Counted from the first letter of the stretch, positions 44,320 to 53,096 are shown. The stretch: 64,000 nt of DNA from Calothrix sp. FI2-JRJ7 (GCA_019359675.1 JAHHGX010000082.1:1-64000), one strand, 5' to 3'. Notes: generated by a model not told the origin, from the sequence alone. Numbers and translations: made by a program.

Positions 44320-45193
44320 TTTGATTCATACCAACACGAGAAACAAGCATTTTAATAAAAAGCTTCGAGAAAAAATAATCTTTGTGTTTCGTTTGAATAT
44401 GCGGGTGAAAAAGCTTCGCAGTTTGGCTCGCCTTTGTCAAAACTTGGTTTATCGCTTCTAAGCGGCGCCGCTGATCCAAAGCAATACAATTCCAACGCCA
44501 GCGTTCTGACCACATGGGGTACTGCTGCAACCGAGTTGTATAGTATGTATTGCTTGGATTAGCGCAAATCGAGAACAACCCGACTCGCGAGTTACCAGCC
44601 TCCAACTCTCCATTATTCTTGCGAAAAGCCTCAACCCTTGCCCACAAGATAGCTTCTTTACCCTTCAATCCTTGTTTGATAGCAGATGCGTAACGTAGAG
44701 CAAATGTATTACTAACACGAGGAGATGCTTGATTCCATTGGTCAATCGAATTTAAAAACACTTCTACATTTTCTTCTGGATTTAACCCAGCAGCTTGCAT
44801 TTTATGAACCAATACAGAAATACGACTTTGAGTTCTTCTTAAACAGCCAGCATCCGCATTTTGCAAATTAGTTCCTCCTCTACCTTGGTCACTACACCAG
44901 CCTCTGTTATTAACTCTGTTTCCAGGGTCAACATGCCCGTAGTATAAAGAAGTTTTGTTGCCTTCAATGGTACAGTTACCTTCCGCAGCACACAAGGCTA
45001 ATACTCCTACTGAAGAATTATTGGCAAATAAAGTATTTAGCTTACCTGAATAAGATGCATTGACTTCACTCAAACTTTCTAAACCATCAGTACTAAATTT
45101 TATAGCAGGCTTACTAAATACAAAGATGACGATACCAACTAATAATAGGGCGTTGAGGAAATCCCACTTACGCCCTAGCTTCTGTAAATACAT
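44303..45193 (-). CDS. Membrane-anchored putative cell-wall enzyme (lysozyme-like?)
   Basis: 296 residues. An N-terminal TM helix (LNALLLVGIVIFVFSK, about 14-29) is followed by an exported domain with SVGVLALCAAEGNCTIEGN and KTSLYYGHVDPGNRVNNRG. The conserved acidic, Tyr and His residues and Cys pairs suggest a lysozyme- or transglycosylase-like fold. I am not certain of the family. It is the last gene of the minus-strand operon beginning at 51457. In a transfer operon such an enzyme would open peptidoglycan locally. The C-terminus is basic. Confidence 0.6.
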   Translation of the reverse strand: MYLQKLGRKWDFLNALLLVGIVIFVFSKPAIKFSTDGLESLSEVNASYSGKLNTLFANNSSVGVLALCAAEGNCTIEGNKTSLYYGHVDPGNRVNNRGWCSDQGRGGTNLQNADAGCLRRTQSRISVLVHKMQAAGLNPEENVEVFLNSIDQWNQASPRVSNTFALRYASAIKQGLKGKEAILWARVEAFRKNNGELEAGNSRVGLFSICANPSNTYYTTRLQQYPMWSERWRWNCIALDQRRRLEAINQVLTKASQTAKLFHPHIQTKHKDYFFSKLFIKMLVSRVGMNQKSKSL

Positions 45194-45198
45194 GAAAG

Positions 45199-45654
45199 TT
45201 AACTAAATAGCAACACTAAAAGAAAAACACCTAAAACAAAACCTATCCACCAAGAAACAGAAAATGCAATCAGTAATCCAATAACCAAGAAAACTAATTG
45301 TTTTAATAGCAGTGGTAAACTACACCAAAAGTGCAGTGTTTGCTGAACAATATTCGGTTTCCAGGGAGCTTTAGCTTTCATATACCCACCATGAATTAGC
45401 CAGTGAGCAAGTGGGCACAGCGGAAGTACATCTGTCCACAACTCTTCATGTCCCAAGTGACGATAACCAACACCCGTATGGTGTATACTATACTTCCCAT
45501 ACTTTTTAGATGCATATTTTCCAATTCTGACCCAAGGAAACATTGAGCATCGGTAATTACATTGCTTTAACCAACAATAGTGCTTATTTCTCCAAGCATC
45601 AGACTTCATGTACAAATAATAATCACTTGGGGAAAGATATTTTTTCGTCTTCAT
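45199..45654 (-). CDS. HNH-like domain with two C-terminal membrane helices
   Basis: 151 residues. The N-terminus has DYYLYMKSDAWRNKHYCWLK and CNYRC. The middle has YSIHHTGVGYRHLGHEELW and VLPLCPLAHWLIHGG, the His-His, Asn/Asp-like and His spacing of HNH-type proteins with an LxxLC...H ending. Residues about 110-150 form two hydrophobic helices (LLLKQLVFLVIGLLIAFSV; WWIGFVLGVFLLVLLFS). A membrane-tethered nuclease-like domain in a transfer operon is unusual. The first Cys pair may bind zinc. Genes on both sides are within 5 nt, so it is co-transcribed. Catalysis is not proven. Confidence 0.65.
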   Translation of the reverse strand: MKTKKYLSPSDYYLYMKSDAWRNKHYCWLKQCNYRCSMFPWVRIGKYASKKYGKYSIHHTGVGYRHLGHEELWTDVLPLCPLAHWLIHGGYMKAKAPWKPNIVQQTLHFWCSLPLLLKQLVFLVIGLLIAFSVSWWIGFVLGVFLLVLLFS

Positions 45655-46014
45655 TTACAAACCCCTTGATTGCGCCATCCGACTAAAAATTCTTTGAGCA
45701 ATTCCACAAATTCTAGGGTCGCGAATTGACTTCAGTATTTCTACGCCTTCGGTTAAATCAAATCTATCCAAAGCAGCGATTAATCTAATAGCAGTAGTAA
45801 AATCAATTCCATTTGCAATAAATTGTCCTTCTAAGCCAACCGGAAACTGTAATAGCAGTTGCTCTGTATCTTGCAATGCCTCATCTAAAAAATCGCTATG
45901 TTCTGAAAACGTATAAGCAGCGGCATAGAGTTGCTTTAAAACAGCTAAAATTCCTGTTAAAGCTTCAGAAACTAACTCAGAATGCTGATTATTTAATACT
46001 CTATTTCTCGACAT
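45655..46014 (-). CDS. Small helical operon protein, unknown
   Basis: 119 residues, soluble and helical (NNQHSELVSEALTGILAVLK; QDTEQLLLQFPVGLEGQF; GIAQRIFSRMAQSRGL). No recognised motif. The start ATG has GAGG eight nt upstream, and the stop touches the next gene's start region. Position within the minus-strand operon suggests an accessory role in the membrane complex. Function not recognised. Confidence 0.6.
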   Translation of the reverse strand: MSRNRVLNNQHSELVSEALTGILAVLKQLYAAAYTFSEHSDFLDEALQDTEQLLLQFPVGLEGQFIANGIDFTTAIRLIAALDRFDLTEGVEILKSIRDPRICGIAQRIFSRMAQSRGL

Positions 46015-46016
46015 AA

Positions 46017-46877
46017 TTAGAACCTCAAATCCTTGGCAGTAATAAAACTCGTAGAAAAAATGAATTTTTTGTCTAGAGAATAATTAACGTCTTGTTGTAA
46101 AAATCTCATAAATTCCTGATGCCCTTTAGATGTGCGCCCTACCGGACAACCTGCACTTGCATCATCAACTAACTGCTGGTCATGTGCGCTATGTTGATTG
46201 GCGCCAATTAACGCGCGCTGTTTCAAATCACCTTCATCAGTCTTACCGTTACGATTTTTATCACGCGATATATCAACAGGCGCCACTTGTACCAAAGCAA
46301 GTTCTCGGTTTTTATGCATACCAATACGCCATGCTTTATACTGCCCTGGTACTTGTATATGCGCCGCACCATTAACATTCATTGGTTGCTTGGTGTAATG
46401 ATTTCCTGGTTCAACAGAAGCATCCCAGGCGCCAATCAAACGCGGAGTCGGATTGACTTCAACTAAAAAGCGACTGTCATTAAACTGATTCGGAGCGTTA
46501 TCATTACTAACACCATTGGGAAACATACCTTGAACGTAAAAGATGTTGTAACGACGGGCGCCAGTACGTACTTCCCAGTTATGAGCGCGCGCGTAAGAAA
46601 CAAGTGCAGCAGCTATTTTGTCTGCTTCTTTAACCTGTGTAGAACTTATAGAACTAATGCCAATAAAACGGTTGAACTGAAGCTTGCTCTCAACCCACGC
46701 ATTAGCACCAGGATGCACAATCACGATTGCCATAATTAAAGACAATCCAAAACAGCAAACACGTCCCCTTGCTTGAGCTATAACATTTTGGCGAAGTGCT
46801 TCTTCTACTGCTTTAATTTCCTGGTATTGGGCTTCTGGGGGGAGATATTTGAATAAGTCGGTGGCTCGAATTGGCAT
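46017..46877 (-). CDS. Exported putative cell-wall peptidase/transpeptidase-like protein
   Basis: 286 residues. A short cytoplasmic N-terminus is followed by a TM helix (VCCFGLSLIMAIVIVHPGAN, about 40-58) and an exported domain. The C-terminal part has ALVQVAPVDISRDKNRNG, RALIGANQHSAHDQ and DASAGCPVGRTSKGHQEFM. The His and Cys in the order NQH...SAGCxVGR recall cysteine-dependent peptidoglycan endopeptidases or L,D-transpeptidases. The start overlaps the upstream gene by 73 nt and has AAGGTG as ribosome site. In a transfer operon it would remodel the wall around the channel. Confidence 0.6.
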   Translation of the reverse strand: MPIRATDLFKYLPPEAQYQEIKAVEEALRQNVIAQARGRVCCFGLSLIMAIVIVHPGANAWVESKLQFNRFIGISSISSTQVKEADKIAAALVSYARAHNWEVRTGARRYNIFYVQGMFPNGVSNDNAPNQFNDSRFLVEVNPTPRLIGAWDASVEPGNHYTKQPMNVNGAAHIQVPGQYKAWRIGMHKNRELALVQVAPVDISRDKNRNGKTDEGDLKQRALIGANQHSAHDQQLVDDASAGCPVGRTSKGHQEFMRFLQQDVNYSLDKKFIFSTSFITAKDLRF

Positions 46878-47143
46878 TTAGCACCTTGTCTATAAGCATC
46901 TAGCAAAGTTTGGCAATCTTTATTTGTGGGTTGTTTTTGCACCCTATTGCTGGGTAAGGACTTTGAGCGCATCAAACTTTCCAAGTCAGAACGCACATCA
47001 GTTGTTAGTGCAGTGATATTAAGGCGCCAGTTTGGAATTAGAGCAAACGAACCATAACCAGGGCTAGCCATATCTAGAACAAACACAATAAATACGGCGC
47101 CTGTAATTAAAAAGCTTGACGCATGAATCCTCACCCAAAACAT
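46805..47143 (-). CDS. Single-pass membrane protein, unknown
   Basis: 112 residues. One N-terminal TM helix (SSFLITGAVFIVFVLDMAS, about 9-27), then a polar domain with two Cys (KDCQTLLDAYRQGAKCQF) that may form a disulfide outside the cytoplasm. GGAGGAAG precedes the ATG. It overlaps the next gene by 73 nt, which strengthens the operon call. Family not recognised. Confidence 0.6.
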   Translation of the reverse strand: MFWVRIHASSFLITGAVFIVFVLDMASPGYGSFALIPNWRLNITALTTDVRSDLESLMRSKSLPSNRVQKQPTNKDCQTLLDAYRQGAKCQFEPPTYSNISPQKPNTRKLKQ

Positions 47144-47146
47144 TTT

Positions 47147-47815
47147 CTACTTCCTCCCTACAGATTGATAACCCCCGGCGCCTGTCCAATTAGTTAAAGG
47201 CAAAGTAGTGGTTGGTTGTTGTGACTGTTGTACAGTTACTCTTGGTTGTTGCCAATCGTTGGCGCCTGAATTTAACCGTACTGCTTTATCGAAACTGTCA
47301 CCCGCTCCCGTGGCAACAGTACCAAACCCATTCCAAACTCCTGTTGCAACAGGTTTACCAGCATTTACAACACCATGACCAAATCTAACTGCCGTGGGAG
47401 CATTTTGTGGAAGTTGTCTTGGATTACGAGTTGCAATCAGTCCACCCAAAAAGAATTGAGCAACCCATCCACCAACAATTAAAGTACCGATGCCCATCGA
47501 CCAGAAAGCAAAAGACCTCCACGGTTTGAAAGGGTTGGTGTGACTAGCAACAGTGCCCAAAGTACCAATAGCTGCACTGGCACCGTTTTCCATTGCTGGT
47601 GTAATACCACGACTATAATTTTGTCCCCAATCGTAGGCGCCTCTCGCATAACGTCCAGCACGGTACGCGCGTCCATGCCAGTTTGACCCTCTGTTGTGGC
47701 GATTGGTGTAATCATCGTTTTCTTCTTCGTAATTTGCGTCCATAACATCAGTATCTAAATAATTGCTTGAACGTAACTCTGGTAAGTTGGTGCCTCTTAA
47801 TTGTTTTCTAACCAT
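47147..47815 (-). CDS. Membrane protein with Gly/Tyr/Arg-rich N-terminus, unknown
   Basis: 222 residues. The N-terminal third is Asn/Tyr/Arg/Gly rich (NRHNRGSNWHGRAYRAGRYA). One or two hydrophobic segments follow in the middle (SFAFWSMGIGTLIVGGWVAQ). The C-terminus is Gln/Thr rich (VTVQQSQQPTTTLPL). AAGGAG lies upstream of the ATG. The layout suggests an anchored structural subunit of the operon's complex. No known family recognised. Confidence 0.6.
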   Translation of the reverse strand: MVRKQLRGTNLPELRSSNYLDTDVMDANYEEENDDYTNRHNRGSNWHGRAYRAGRYARGAYDWGQNYSRGITPAMENGASAAIGTLGTVASHTNPFKPWRSFAFWSMGIGTLIVGGWVAQFFLGGLIATRNPRQLPQNAPTAVRFGHGVVNAGKPVATGVWNGFGTVATGAGDSFDKAVRLNSGANDWQQPRVTVQQSQQPTTTLPLTNWTGAGGYQSVGRK

Positions 47816-47830
47816 TGAAAACTCCTTAAA

Positions 47831-49225
47831 TTAATGATTTGGTTCTTCATCAAGCCCCCAGATGTCTTCCTGTTGTATTAGCTTTTGACGAAACTGTTCT
47901 GTATCAACCGAACTTGGGGAATTATCGGATATAGGTTGTTGAGCATTAGTTGGAAGATACAGAAATTGAGGACAATATTTTTGGACGAGTTGTATGTAGT
48001 TGTACTTGTCTTTTCCATCAATTCGAGTCGCAGGTGGTCCCTGCATCCAATGGGGAATATCAACTCTTAGTTTCTGACGCTCTCCTCCATCTGGACGAAT
48101 TAAATATGCCCAACCAGCACAACGTTTATTGCCTTCAATATTTCTATCCGTTACCGCTTGGGCGTACAACCAAACAATCGCATCTTTAATAGTTTCTGAT
48201 TTTCCAGCAAGAGCTTTGGCGCCACCCAACATTGCCTGAGTATCACCGTGGCTGGCAAAAGATACTGACATATTGGCTTGTCGCACGAACTGCACTACTG
48301 CTTCCCAGAATTTAGGCATGACGGTAGCATCGATAGTATCCACTTCGCTTGAATAATTGGACATTTCATCAAGCGCAAGATGAATATGAATATCTTCAAA
48401 TGGCTCATATTCTTTAGTTTCATCGCCGGCTTCAGCAATTCTAAAAAAAGCAATACGAGTAAAATCACGGATAGCATTTGTAGCTTCGACAAAATTATAA
48501 CCGCGTCCAAATACCTTTATTCCTTTCCAGTGTTGACCCTTAGCGAAAGGGTTAACCATCCATACTAAATGACCAAGTTTAATATGCTCGGCAATTAGAT
48601 AACCAAGCTTGGATGTTTTACCGCTCCCTTTCTCCTTACCAACGATGCCCACTGTGTTTTCATAAACAAGAGATTTTACGTCTCCATATTTATCTTCACT
48701 GTTACCGCGCGACTCTTTAGTACTAACTTTATTAACTTCATCAACTTTATTGCCTGAGTTTATAGATTCATAGGCGCCTGTTTGATAGAAATTTGGAACT
48801 TGCTTGGAAACTGGAGGACTATTTGTTTGTTGGTAGCTTGTATCAACTCGATTAATCTCAGTAGGAGTATTAGCAACACTTTTAACCTTGGGCTGCGTAT
48901 TGTCTACCCCAAACGAAGATGGTTGAGGATGCTGAGGCAAAACGTTTTGGTTCGCTTTCAACAATAGTTGAGGCTGTTGTACAAAGTGTCGTTTTTTACT
49001 AGCTAATTCCCAAAAAACTAAAGTTGATGGTCCTGCAACAGCTAAAACGGCGCCTCCAATTCGCAGAAAAGACTTGGCTGGTTCTGGCATCTCCACTTCA
49101 ACTGGCTGCTGTTGCGTAGAGTATGGTGTTGTTGGCTGCATTATCGTACTTACTGTAAAGCTGCTTGTGAACATCCAGCCACCTACTAGCAAAGGTACGG
49201 GAGCAAGAAATAACTTACTGCTCAT
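47831..49225 (-). CDS. Membrane-anchored P-loop ATPase (coupling-protein/HerA-FtsK-like)
   Basis: 464 residues from ATG 49225, chosen for AAGGAGGAAAACA just upstream and the 11-nt overlap with the previous stop; the longer frame to 49348 is unlikely. Two N-terminal hydrophobic helices (LAPVPLLVGGWMF; IGGAVLAVAGPSTLVFW) precede a Gln/Pro-rich linker. The ATPase core has Walker A VGIVGKEKGSGKTSKLG and Walker B IHLALDEMSNYSSE, then FVRQANMSVSFASHGDTQAM. This layout matches DNA pumps such as VirD4/TraG coupling proteins or HerA/FtsK motors. It is the likely energy source of the operon. No VirB4 or relaxase was recognised beside it, so a transfer role is inference. Confidence 0.72.
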   Translation of the reverse strand: MSSKLFLAPVPLLVGGWMFTSSFTVSTIMQPTTPYSTQQQPVEVEMPEPAKSFLRIGGAVLAVAGPSTLVFWELASKKRHFVQQPQLLLKANQNVLPQHPQPSSFGVDNTQPKVKSVANTPTEINRVDTSYQQTNSPPVSKQVPNFYQTGAYESINSGNKVDEVNKVSTKESRGNSEDKYGDVKSLVYENTVGIVGKEKGSGKTSKLGYLIAEHIKLGHLVWMVNPFAKGQHWKGIKVFGRGYNFVEATNAIRDFTRIAFFRIAEAGDETKEYEPFEDIHIHLALDEMSNYSSEVDTIDATVMPKFWEAVVQFVRQANMSVSFASHGDTQAMLGGAKALAGKSETIKDAIVWLYAQAVTDRNIEGNKRCAGWAYLIRPDGGERQKLRVDIPHWMQGPPATRIDGKDKYNYIQLVQKYCPQFLYLPTNAQQPISDNSPSSVDTEQFRQKLIQQEDIWGLDEEPNH

Positions 49226-50168
49226 TGTTTTCCTCCTTGGTTGGTTTTGGAGGGAAGTTTGACTGCTGCGGTTTTCGCGGTTTTGGTTCTGGTTTATCCT
49301 GCTGGTAATCAGATATTTCAGCACCTTGTGGATTTGTTGTATTTCCAAACCAATCGGTCTTTTCTAACTGCAATGCAACAGGCGCCAGTCCTTTGACTCG
49401 TAATGCTTCGACTCTTGTGTTTTTGATTTCTGTTAAAGCTTTGCGCGTGTTTTGGACAATTGTAATCAAGTCAAAGCGTTGTGTTGTCTCCCTTCTACTA
49501 TTTGAGATAATGTTTAATTTGACTAAACCACTCGCTGCTAATTCGGCAGAGTCGAGGGGAATTGTTACCCACAAGTCAGTGCTTGGGTCAATATATCGTA
49601 ATTCTGCTTCTTTGCCAGATGCTCCCAAGTTGATACGTTTGAGCGCTTCAATTTCTGAGCCATAATTAATCACCTCCTCATGCTGGTTGTATGCTTGGTT
49701 TTGAAGATTATTTTGACTAGCAACTATCCGATTACGGTAACGCGCGGAAGCTTCTAGAACTGCTGCTTGTAGTAAACCGGGATTGCTTACCATGCCAGAA
49801 CTGTAATCATTGCGCGTCACATATTCCCGAAAGTTAGTATCGCTTGCCTCTAAATTTTGAGATTTTTGTAACAGTGCTTGCTGTGTTTCTTGTTCGGGTG
49901 TAAGTTCTGTCGAACGTTGACCCAGAATTATTGCTGCAATTGAAGCAATCAATATTGAGATTACTGTGGCGATAAAAATCGATACGAGCCAAGGATTTGT
50001 TAGTAAAGAATCTAAACTCCCCGATTTGATAATACTGATAAGCCCTGTTGAGGGAGGTGCCTGGTTTTGCTGAAATTTCCCATGTGGGTTTGGAACCCAG
50101 TCCGCATCAAAATCATCTGAGCTATATTCATGGTCTTGGTAATTAGATGGCGAATCAGTAAACTGCAT
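49215..50168 (-). CDS. Bitopic membrane protein, channel-subunit-like
   Basis: 317 residues. A cytoplasmic acidic N-terminus (about 1-60), one TM helix (LVSIFIATVISILIASIAAI, about 60-80), a coiled-coil-rich external domain (ELTPEQETQQALLQKSQNLE; VLEASARYRNRIVASQNNL) and a Pro/Lys-rich tail (KPEPKPRKPQQSNFPPKP). It resembles the layout of VirB10/TrbI-like bridge proteins, but no sequence signature supports this. It overlaps the next gene by 11 nt and abuts the previous one. Confidence 0.6.
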   Translation of the reverse strand: MQFTDSPSNYQDHEYSSDDFDADWVPNPHGKFQQNQAPPSTGLISIIKSGSLDSLLTNPWLVSIFIATVISILIASIAAIILGQRSTELTPEQETQQALLQKSQNLEASDTNFREYVTRNDYSSGMVSNPGLLQAAVLEASARYRNRIVASQNNLQNQAYNQHEEVINYGSEIEALKRINLGASGKEAELRYIDPSTDLWVTIPLDSAELAASGLVKLNIISNSRRETTQRFDLITIVQNTRKALTEIKNTRVEALRVKGLAPVALQLEKTDWFGNTTNPQGAEISDYQQDKPEPKPRKPQQSNFPPKPTKEENNEQ

Positions 50169-50455
50169 TACTGCCTTTGGTGTAAAACTTGCTTTCTGTA
50201 ATGCCGAAGAATTAATGTTGCTAGCGCTATTCCCAAAATAGTTCCACCCATGCCAACACCTATAATCTTCAATAAAACTGGTTTTGGAGGTGCGGTAATA
50301 GCAACACCAATTGTAGTAGTAGTAATCGTTGTCGTAATTGCAACAGTAGTGGCAACTGCTCCCCCTTCAGTCATATAGTTTGTGATGGTTTGGCGGTCGT
50401 TAATAACGGTTTTGTTAATCGCAGGCGCCATTACTTGTAACGTTTCTGCTGCCAA
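50168..50455 (-). CDS. Small Thr/Ala-rich membrane protein
   Basis: 95 residues if it starts at TTG 50455; ATG 50431 gives 87. The centre is Thr/Ile/Val rich (AVATTVAITTTITTTTIGVA). A hydrophobic helix with glycines follows (IIGVGMGGTILGIALATLIL) and a basic tail. It could be a pilin-like or channel subunit; not recognised. It sits in a tight operon with its stop at the next gene's start. Confidence 0.5.
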   Translation of the reverse strand: MAAETLQVMAPAINKTVINDRQTITNYMTEGGAVATTVAITTTITTTTIGVAITAPPKPVLLKIIGVGMGGTILGIALATLILRHYRKQVLHQRQ

Positions 50456-50472
50456 AGCTGGTGCCGCTTCAA

Positions 50473-51099
50473 CTATTTCTTCGACACATGGGACGTTGAT
50501 GTAGTCGTTTTCTTGGCGCCTGGAAGCGATGTTTGTTGTGCCGCTACTAACACTGGGTGTTCTTCCTCCCCCCAGTTTACTGACGTTCCTAAAAAATTTT
50601 GCTCGAACTGATGCTCGATACTCTCAAATGCGGCGCCGAAACCATTGACTGTTTGGTTGTGTGTAATTTCTGATTCTTCCACACCGTTTAAAATCAAATC
50701 CTGGGTTTGACGTAGAAACGCTTCTCTAAATAGCGTGTAGCCGACTTGAGATATTGAATGAGATTTTAATAACAGTTGGTAGAGGTCATAGTGGTAGCTA
50801 CCAGGTTTTATTACTTGTGGGTCAACACCAATGCGCTGCCTGAAAAATTCATCCAAATTAAATCTGGCGCCCATTGTTTGTTGTTGTGCTTGTGCTTCGT
50901 TTTTGAGACGCAACAATTCTTGAATACCCTCAGCAAATGAACACGCGCGTTCCTTGCAAGCAGTAACGAAAGCTTGAACTTTCTGGAAATTGTCATCGCT
51001 AATAGAGTTATCGGTAATTGGAATATCTAAAGCTTGGCAAATAGCTTTCAATTCGGTTACGGGTATTTCAAGCTGCTGTACTGCTGCTGACAGATTCAT
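50473..51099 (-). CDS. Soluble operon protein, unknown
   Basis: 208 residues, starting at an ATG preceded by AAGGAGGAACAAGC and inside the end of the HTH gene (32-nt overlap). The N-terminal 40 residues (LEIPVTELKAICQALDIPIT) look like a small HTH or SAP-like helix pair; the rest is helical with many Gln. It is probably a cytoplasmic accessory protein, perhaps DNA-binding. Family not recognised. Confidence 0.6.
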   Translation of the reverse strand: MNLSAAVQQLEIPVTELKAICQALDIPITDNSISDDNFQKVQAFVTACKERACSFAEGIQELLRLKNEAQAQQQTMGARFNLDEFFRQRIGVDPQVIKPGSYHYDLYQLLLKSHSISQVGYTLFREAFLRQTQDLILNGVEESEITHNQTVNGFGAAFESIEHQFEQNFLGTSVNWGEEEHPVLVAAQQTSLPGAKKTTTSTSHVSKK

Positions 51100-51457
51100 T
51101 TGCTTGTTCCTCCTTCAATTTATCAACCAATATTTTGACGAAAAAGTTATCTTGTTCCTCTGGAGTTAAAAACTCAGTCACAAATGTGTACAAGTCAGTA
51201 CGTCGGATTTCGCGAACGTATAATTTTATTCCTCCTCTGCTGACGACTTCTTTTTGGTAATCGACTTGCGCGACTCTTAAAAAGCGATTAGCAACGTAAA
51301 AACAAGCTAATAACTCTAAATCGAGGCAGCTAAATAAACCTCCACGCTTTGGTGATTTGATGTCAGCGAACTCACACCAGTTTTTGATGGTTGTTACGCA
51401 AACACCTGATTCTTTGGCTAATGTAGTTTGGGAGTAAAGTCTTTGTACATATTTCAT
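51068..51457 (-). CDS. MerR-like helix-turn-helix protein, first gene of operon
   Basis: 129 residues from ATG 51457; a TTG ten codons upstream has no better site. The N-terminal HTH (YSQTTLAKESGVCVTTIKNW, then CEFADIKSPKRGG) resembles MerR or excisionase-type winged helices. The rest is helical and ends Ser-rich. As first gene of an eleven-gene minus-strand operon it is probably its regulator or a DNA-binding transfer component. Confidence 0.65.
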   Translation of the reverse strand: MKYVQRLYSQTTLAKESGVCVTTIKNWCEFADIKSPKRGGLFSCLDLELLACFYVANRFLRVAQVDYQKEVVSRGGIKLYVREIRRTDLYTFVTEFLTPEEQDNFFVKILVDKLKEEQANESVSSSTAA

Positions 51458-51983
51458 GGAGCCAATTTTAATGACAGTCAAACTCAACTTGAAGTTGAAC
51501 TAAATTCCAGTTTGGATTCTGCTCACTCTTCAGTTGCATAGCATTACTTTTTATTTAACACTCAATGACTTTACGATTACCTACATTTACGCAAAATTTC
51601 GGTAATTAGCTCACACAAAGTCACAGACTTATTTACAGAATTTTTGTGTTTATATTGTTTGCTGCTACAATAATTTTATTTCATTACAAATGATGTGGAA
51701 GTAATGTATTGACGCTCGTTATAACGCTTATAATCGTCTGAAATTTTATGTTTCCACTTTGACGACGTTTCAAGGCGCCTTGATTACAATTCGCAGTTGA
51801 CAATTAGAATAATTACAACGCCATCTTCAAATGTAATAAATTATACATGTGAGAGTTCTGAAATAAATAGCATATAATTATAAGAACGCTGGATTTATAT
51901 AAAGCCAGTTGTATTTATAATGGGTTTGAGATATAAAACACTTGCTCAACACCAAAATATTAAAAATGATTGAGGAGTACTAA
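51458..51983. other. Divergent intergenic region between transfer operon and PIN module
   Basis: 526 nt without a gene. Promoters for both directions should lie here. TTGACG at about 51709 and TATAAT at about 51729 are only 14 nt apart, too close for a good sigma-70 site. Nothing else recognised. Confidence 0.5.
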
Positions 51984-52262
51984 ATGAAAGTTAGAGCAAT
52001 AAAACGTGGTCAGATTATCGAATTATTGGAACAAATTAACGACATTCCCGATAATACAGAAATTTTAGTTGAGTTGCAGGTGCCAAGAGCTACAACACAA
52101 GAGGCTTTAACGTCGGACGAAAAGTTAGCAAAACTTAATCAATTATTTGGCGCCTGGAAAGATGACACAGAATTAATAGAAATATTTACAGAAATCGATA
52201 AAGACCGTCATGCTTATAAAGGCAGAGAAATTAACTCGCTTGATAACCAAGTGGAGGACTGA
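51984..52262 (+). CDS. Antitoxin of PIN-domain toxin pair
   Basis: 92 residues, small and acidic, directly before the PIN toxin with TGATG overlap. The N-terminus (KVRAIKRGQIIELLEQINDI) resembles short cyanobacterial antitoxins without a clear DNA-binding domain. The C-terminal half is charged helix (FGAWKDDTELIEIFTEIDKD), likely to wrap the toxin. The ATG has TGAGGAG upstream. Antitoxin function is inferred from position and size. Confidence 0.75.
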   Translation: MKVRAIKRGQIIELLEQINDIPDNTEILVELQVPRATTQEALTSDEKLAKLNQLFGAWKDDTELIEIFTEIDKDRHAYKGREINSLDNQVED

Positions 52263-52657
52263 TGTATTTACTAGACACCAATATTTGTATTGCGCTACTC
52301 CAAGATAATCGTTTAGCAGTAGGAAAATTCAATCGGTTTTTTGGTCAGTGCTATCTGTCTACGATTGTTGTTGCTGAACTTTACAAAGGTGTTTACTGTT
52401 CTCAACAATTTCAAAATAATTTAGAAGGATTAGCTTCCTTCATAGAATTATTACCACTGGAGCCATTTACTGAAGATGCAGCAGAAGAATTTGGTAAAAT
52501 TCAACTTGAACTGAGACGCATTGGTAGACCAACTGGCGAATTCGATGCATTAATTGCGGCTGTCGCGCGTTCTCGCAATGATATTATTGTTACCAACAAT
52601 ATCAAAGATTTTGAAAATATCGAAAATTTGCGATTAGAAAACTGGTTGCAACCTTGA
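52262..52657 (+). CDS. vapC: PIN-domain ribonuclease toxin (VapC-like)
   Basis: 131 residues, typical VapC length. Acidic metal-binding residues are in place: Asp in MYLLDTNICIALLQ, Glu in TIVVAELYKGVY, Asp in TGEFDALIAAVARS, and the distal NDIIVTNNIKDFENI. It would cleave RNA when freed from the antitoxin encoded immediately upstream. Placed between transfer operon and replicase, it is well suited to stabilise the element in its host. Confidence 0.92.
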   Translation: MYLLDTNICIALLQDNRLAVGKFNRFFGQCYLSTIVVAELYKGVYCSQQFQNNLEGLASFIELLPLEPFTEDAAEEFGKIQLELRRIGRPTGEFDALIAAVARSRNDIIVTNNIKDFENIENLRLENWLQP

Positions 52658-52721
52658 AATTACGTTTGTCAATTCAGGCGCCATGAAGTATGACTATTTA
52701 AAAACTAATAACTTATGTACG

Positions 52722-53096
52722 CTAGTTCTTTAAACATTGCTGCAATTTAAAAATTAAATGAAAACAGCGTAGTAATATGCCAACCGAATAGTGGTATGGC
52801 TTTCCGTAAAACCAACCTTCGATAGTTCTCTGGTTGTAACCAGTTAATAAGGTGAGAGTCGCATTACAAGCTTTCATGTATCCAGTTGGGTTACGTTCCC
52901 CAGGAGTTGGAAGTTCCACATCTGGAAAAATTACTGGTATCCATATAATACACCACTCGGATGGCGTCATCGGTTTCAAAAGTTCAAAAAATATTTGTTT
53001 ACTCTTAGGGTTATCCCGTGTTGAAATTAATATAAACTTCGCTAGCCAACGCGGAATTTTTAGAGCTTGTTGTGATTCTTTATTTGGTATTTGCAT
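52722..53096 (-). CDS. Hypothetical protein, possible HTH
   Basis: 124 residues. The middle (ERNPTGYMKACNATLTLLTG, then YNQRTIEGWFYGKPY) looks like a helix-turn-helix, with the second helix in recognition position. It ends with a hydrophobic helix (SVGILLRCFHLIFKLQQ). It may be a small DNA-binding protein of the replicon. Not recognised by family. Confidence 0.5.
   Translation of the reverse strand: MQIPNKESQQALKIPRWLAKFILISTRDNPKSKQIFFELLKPMTPSEWCIIWIPVIFPDVELPTPGERNPTGYMKACNATLTLLTGYNQRTIEGWFYGKPYHYSVGILLRCFHLIFKLQQCLKN

Noticed and set aside
51700-51740. TTGACG...TATAAT promoter before the PIN module
   Set aside because: The spacer is only 14 nt, too short for a normal sigma-70 promoter, so not listed as a feature.
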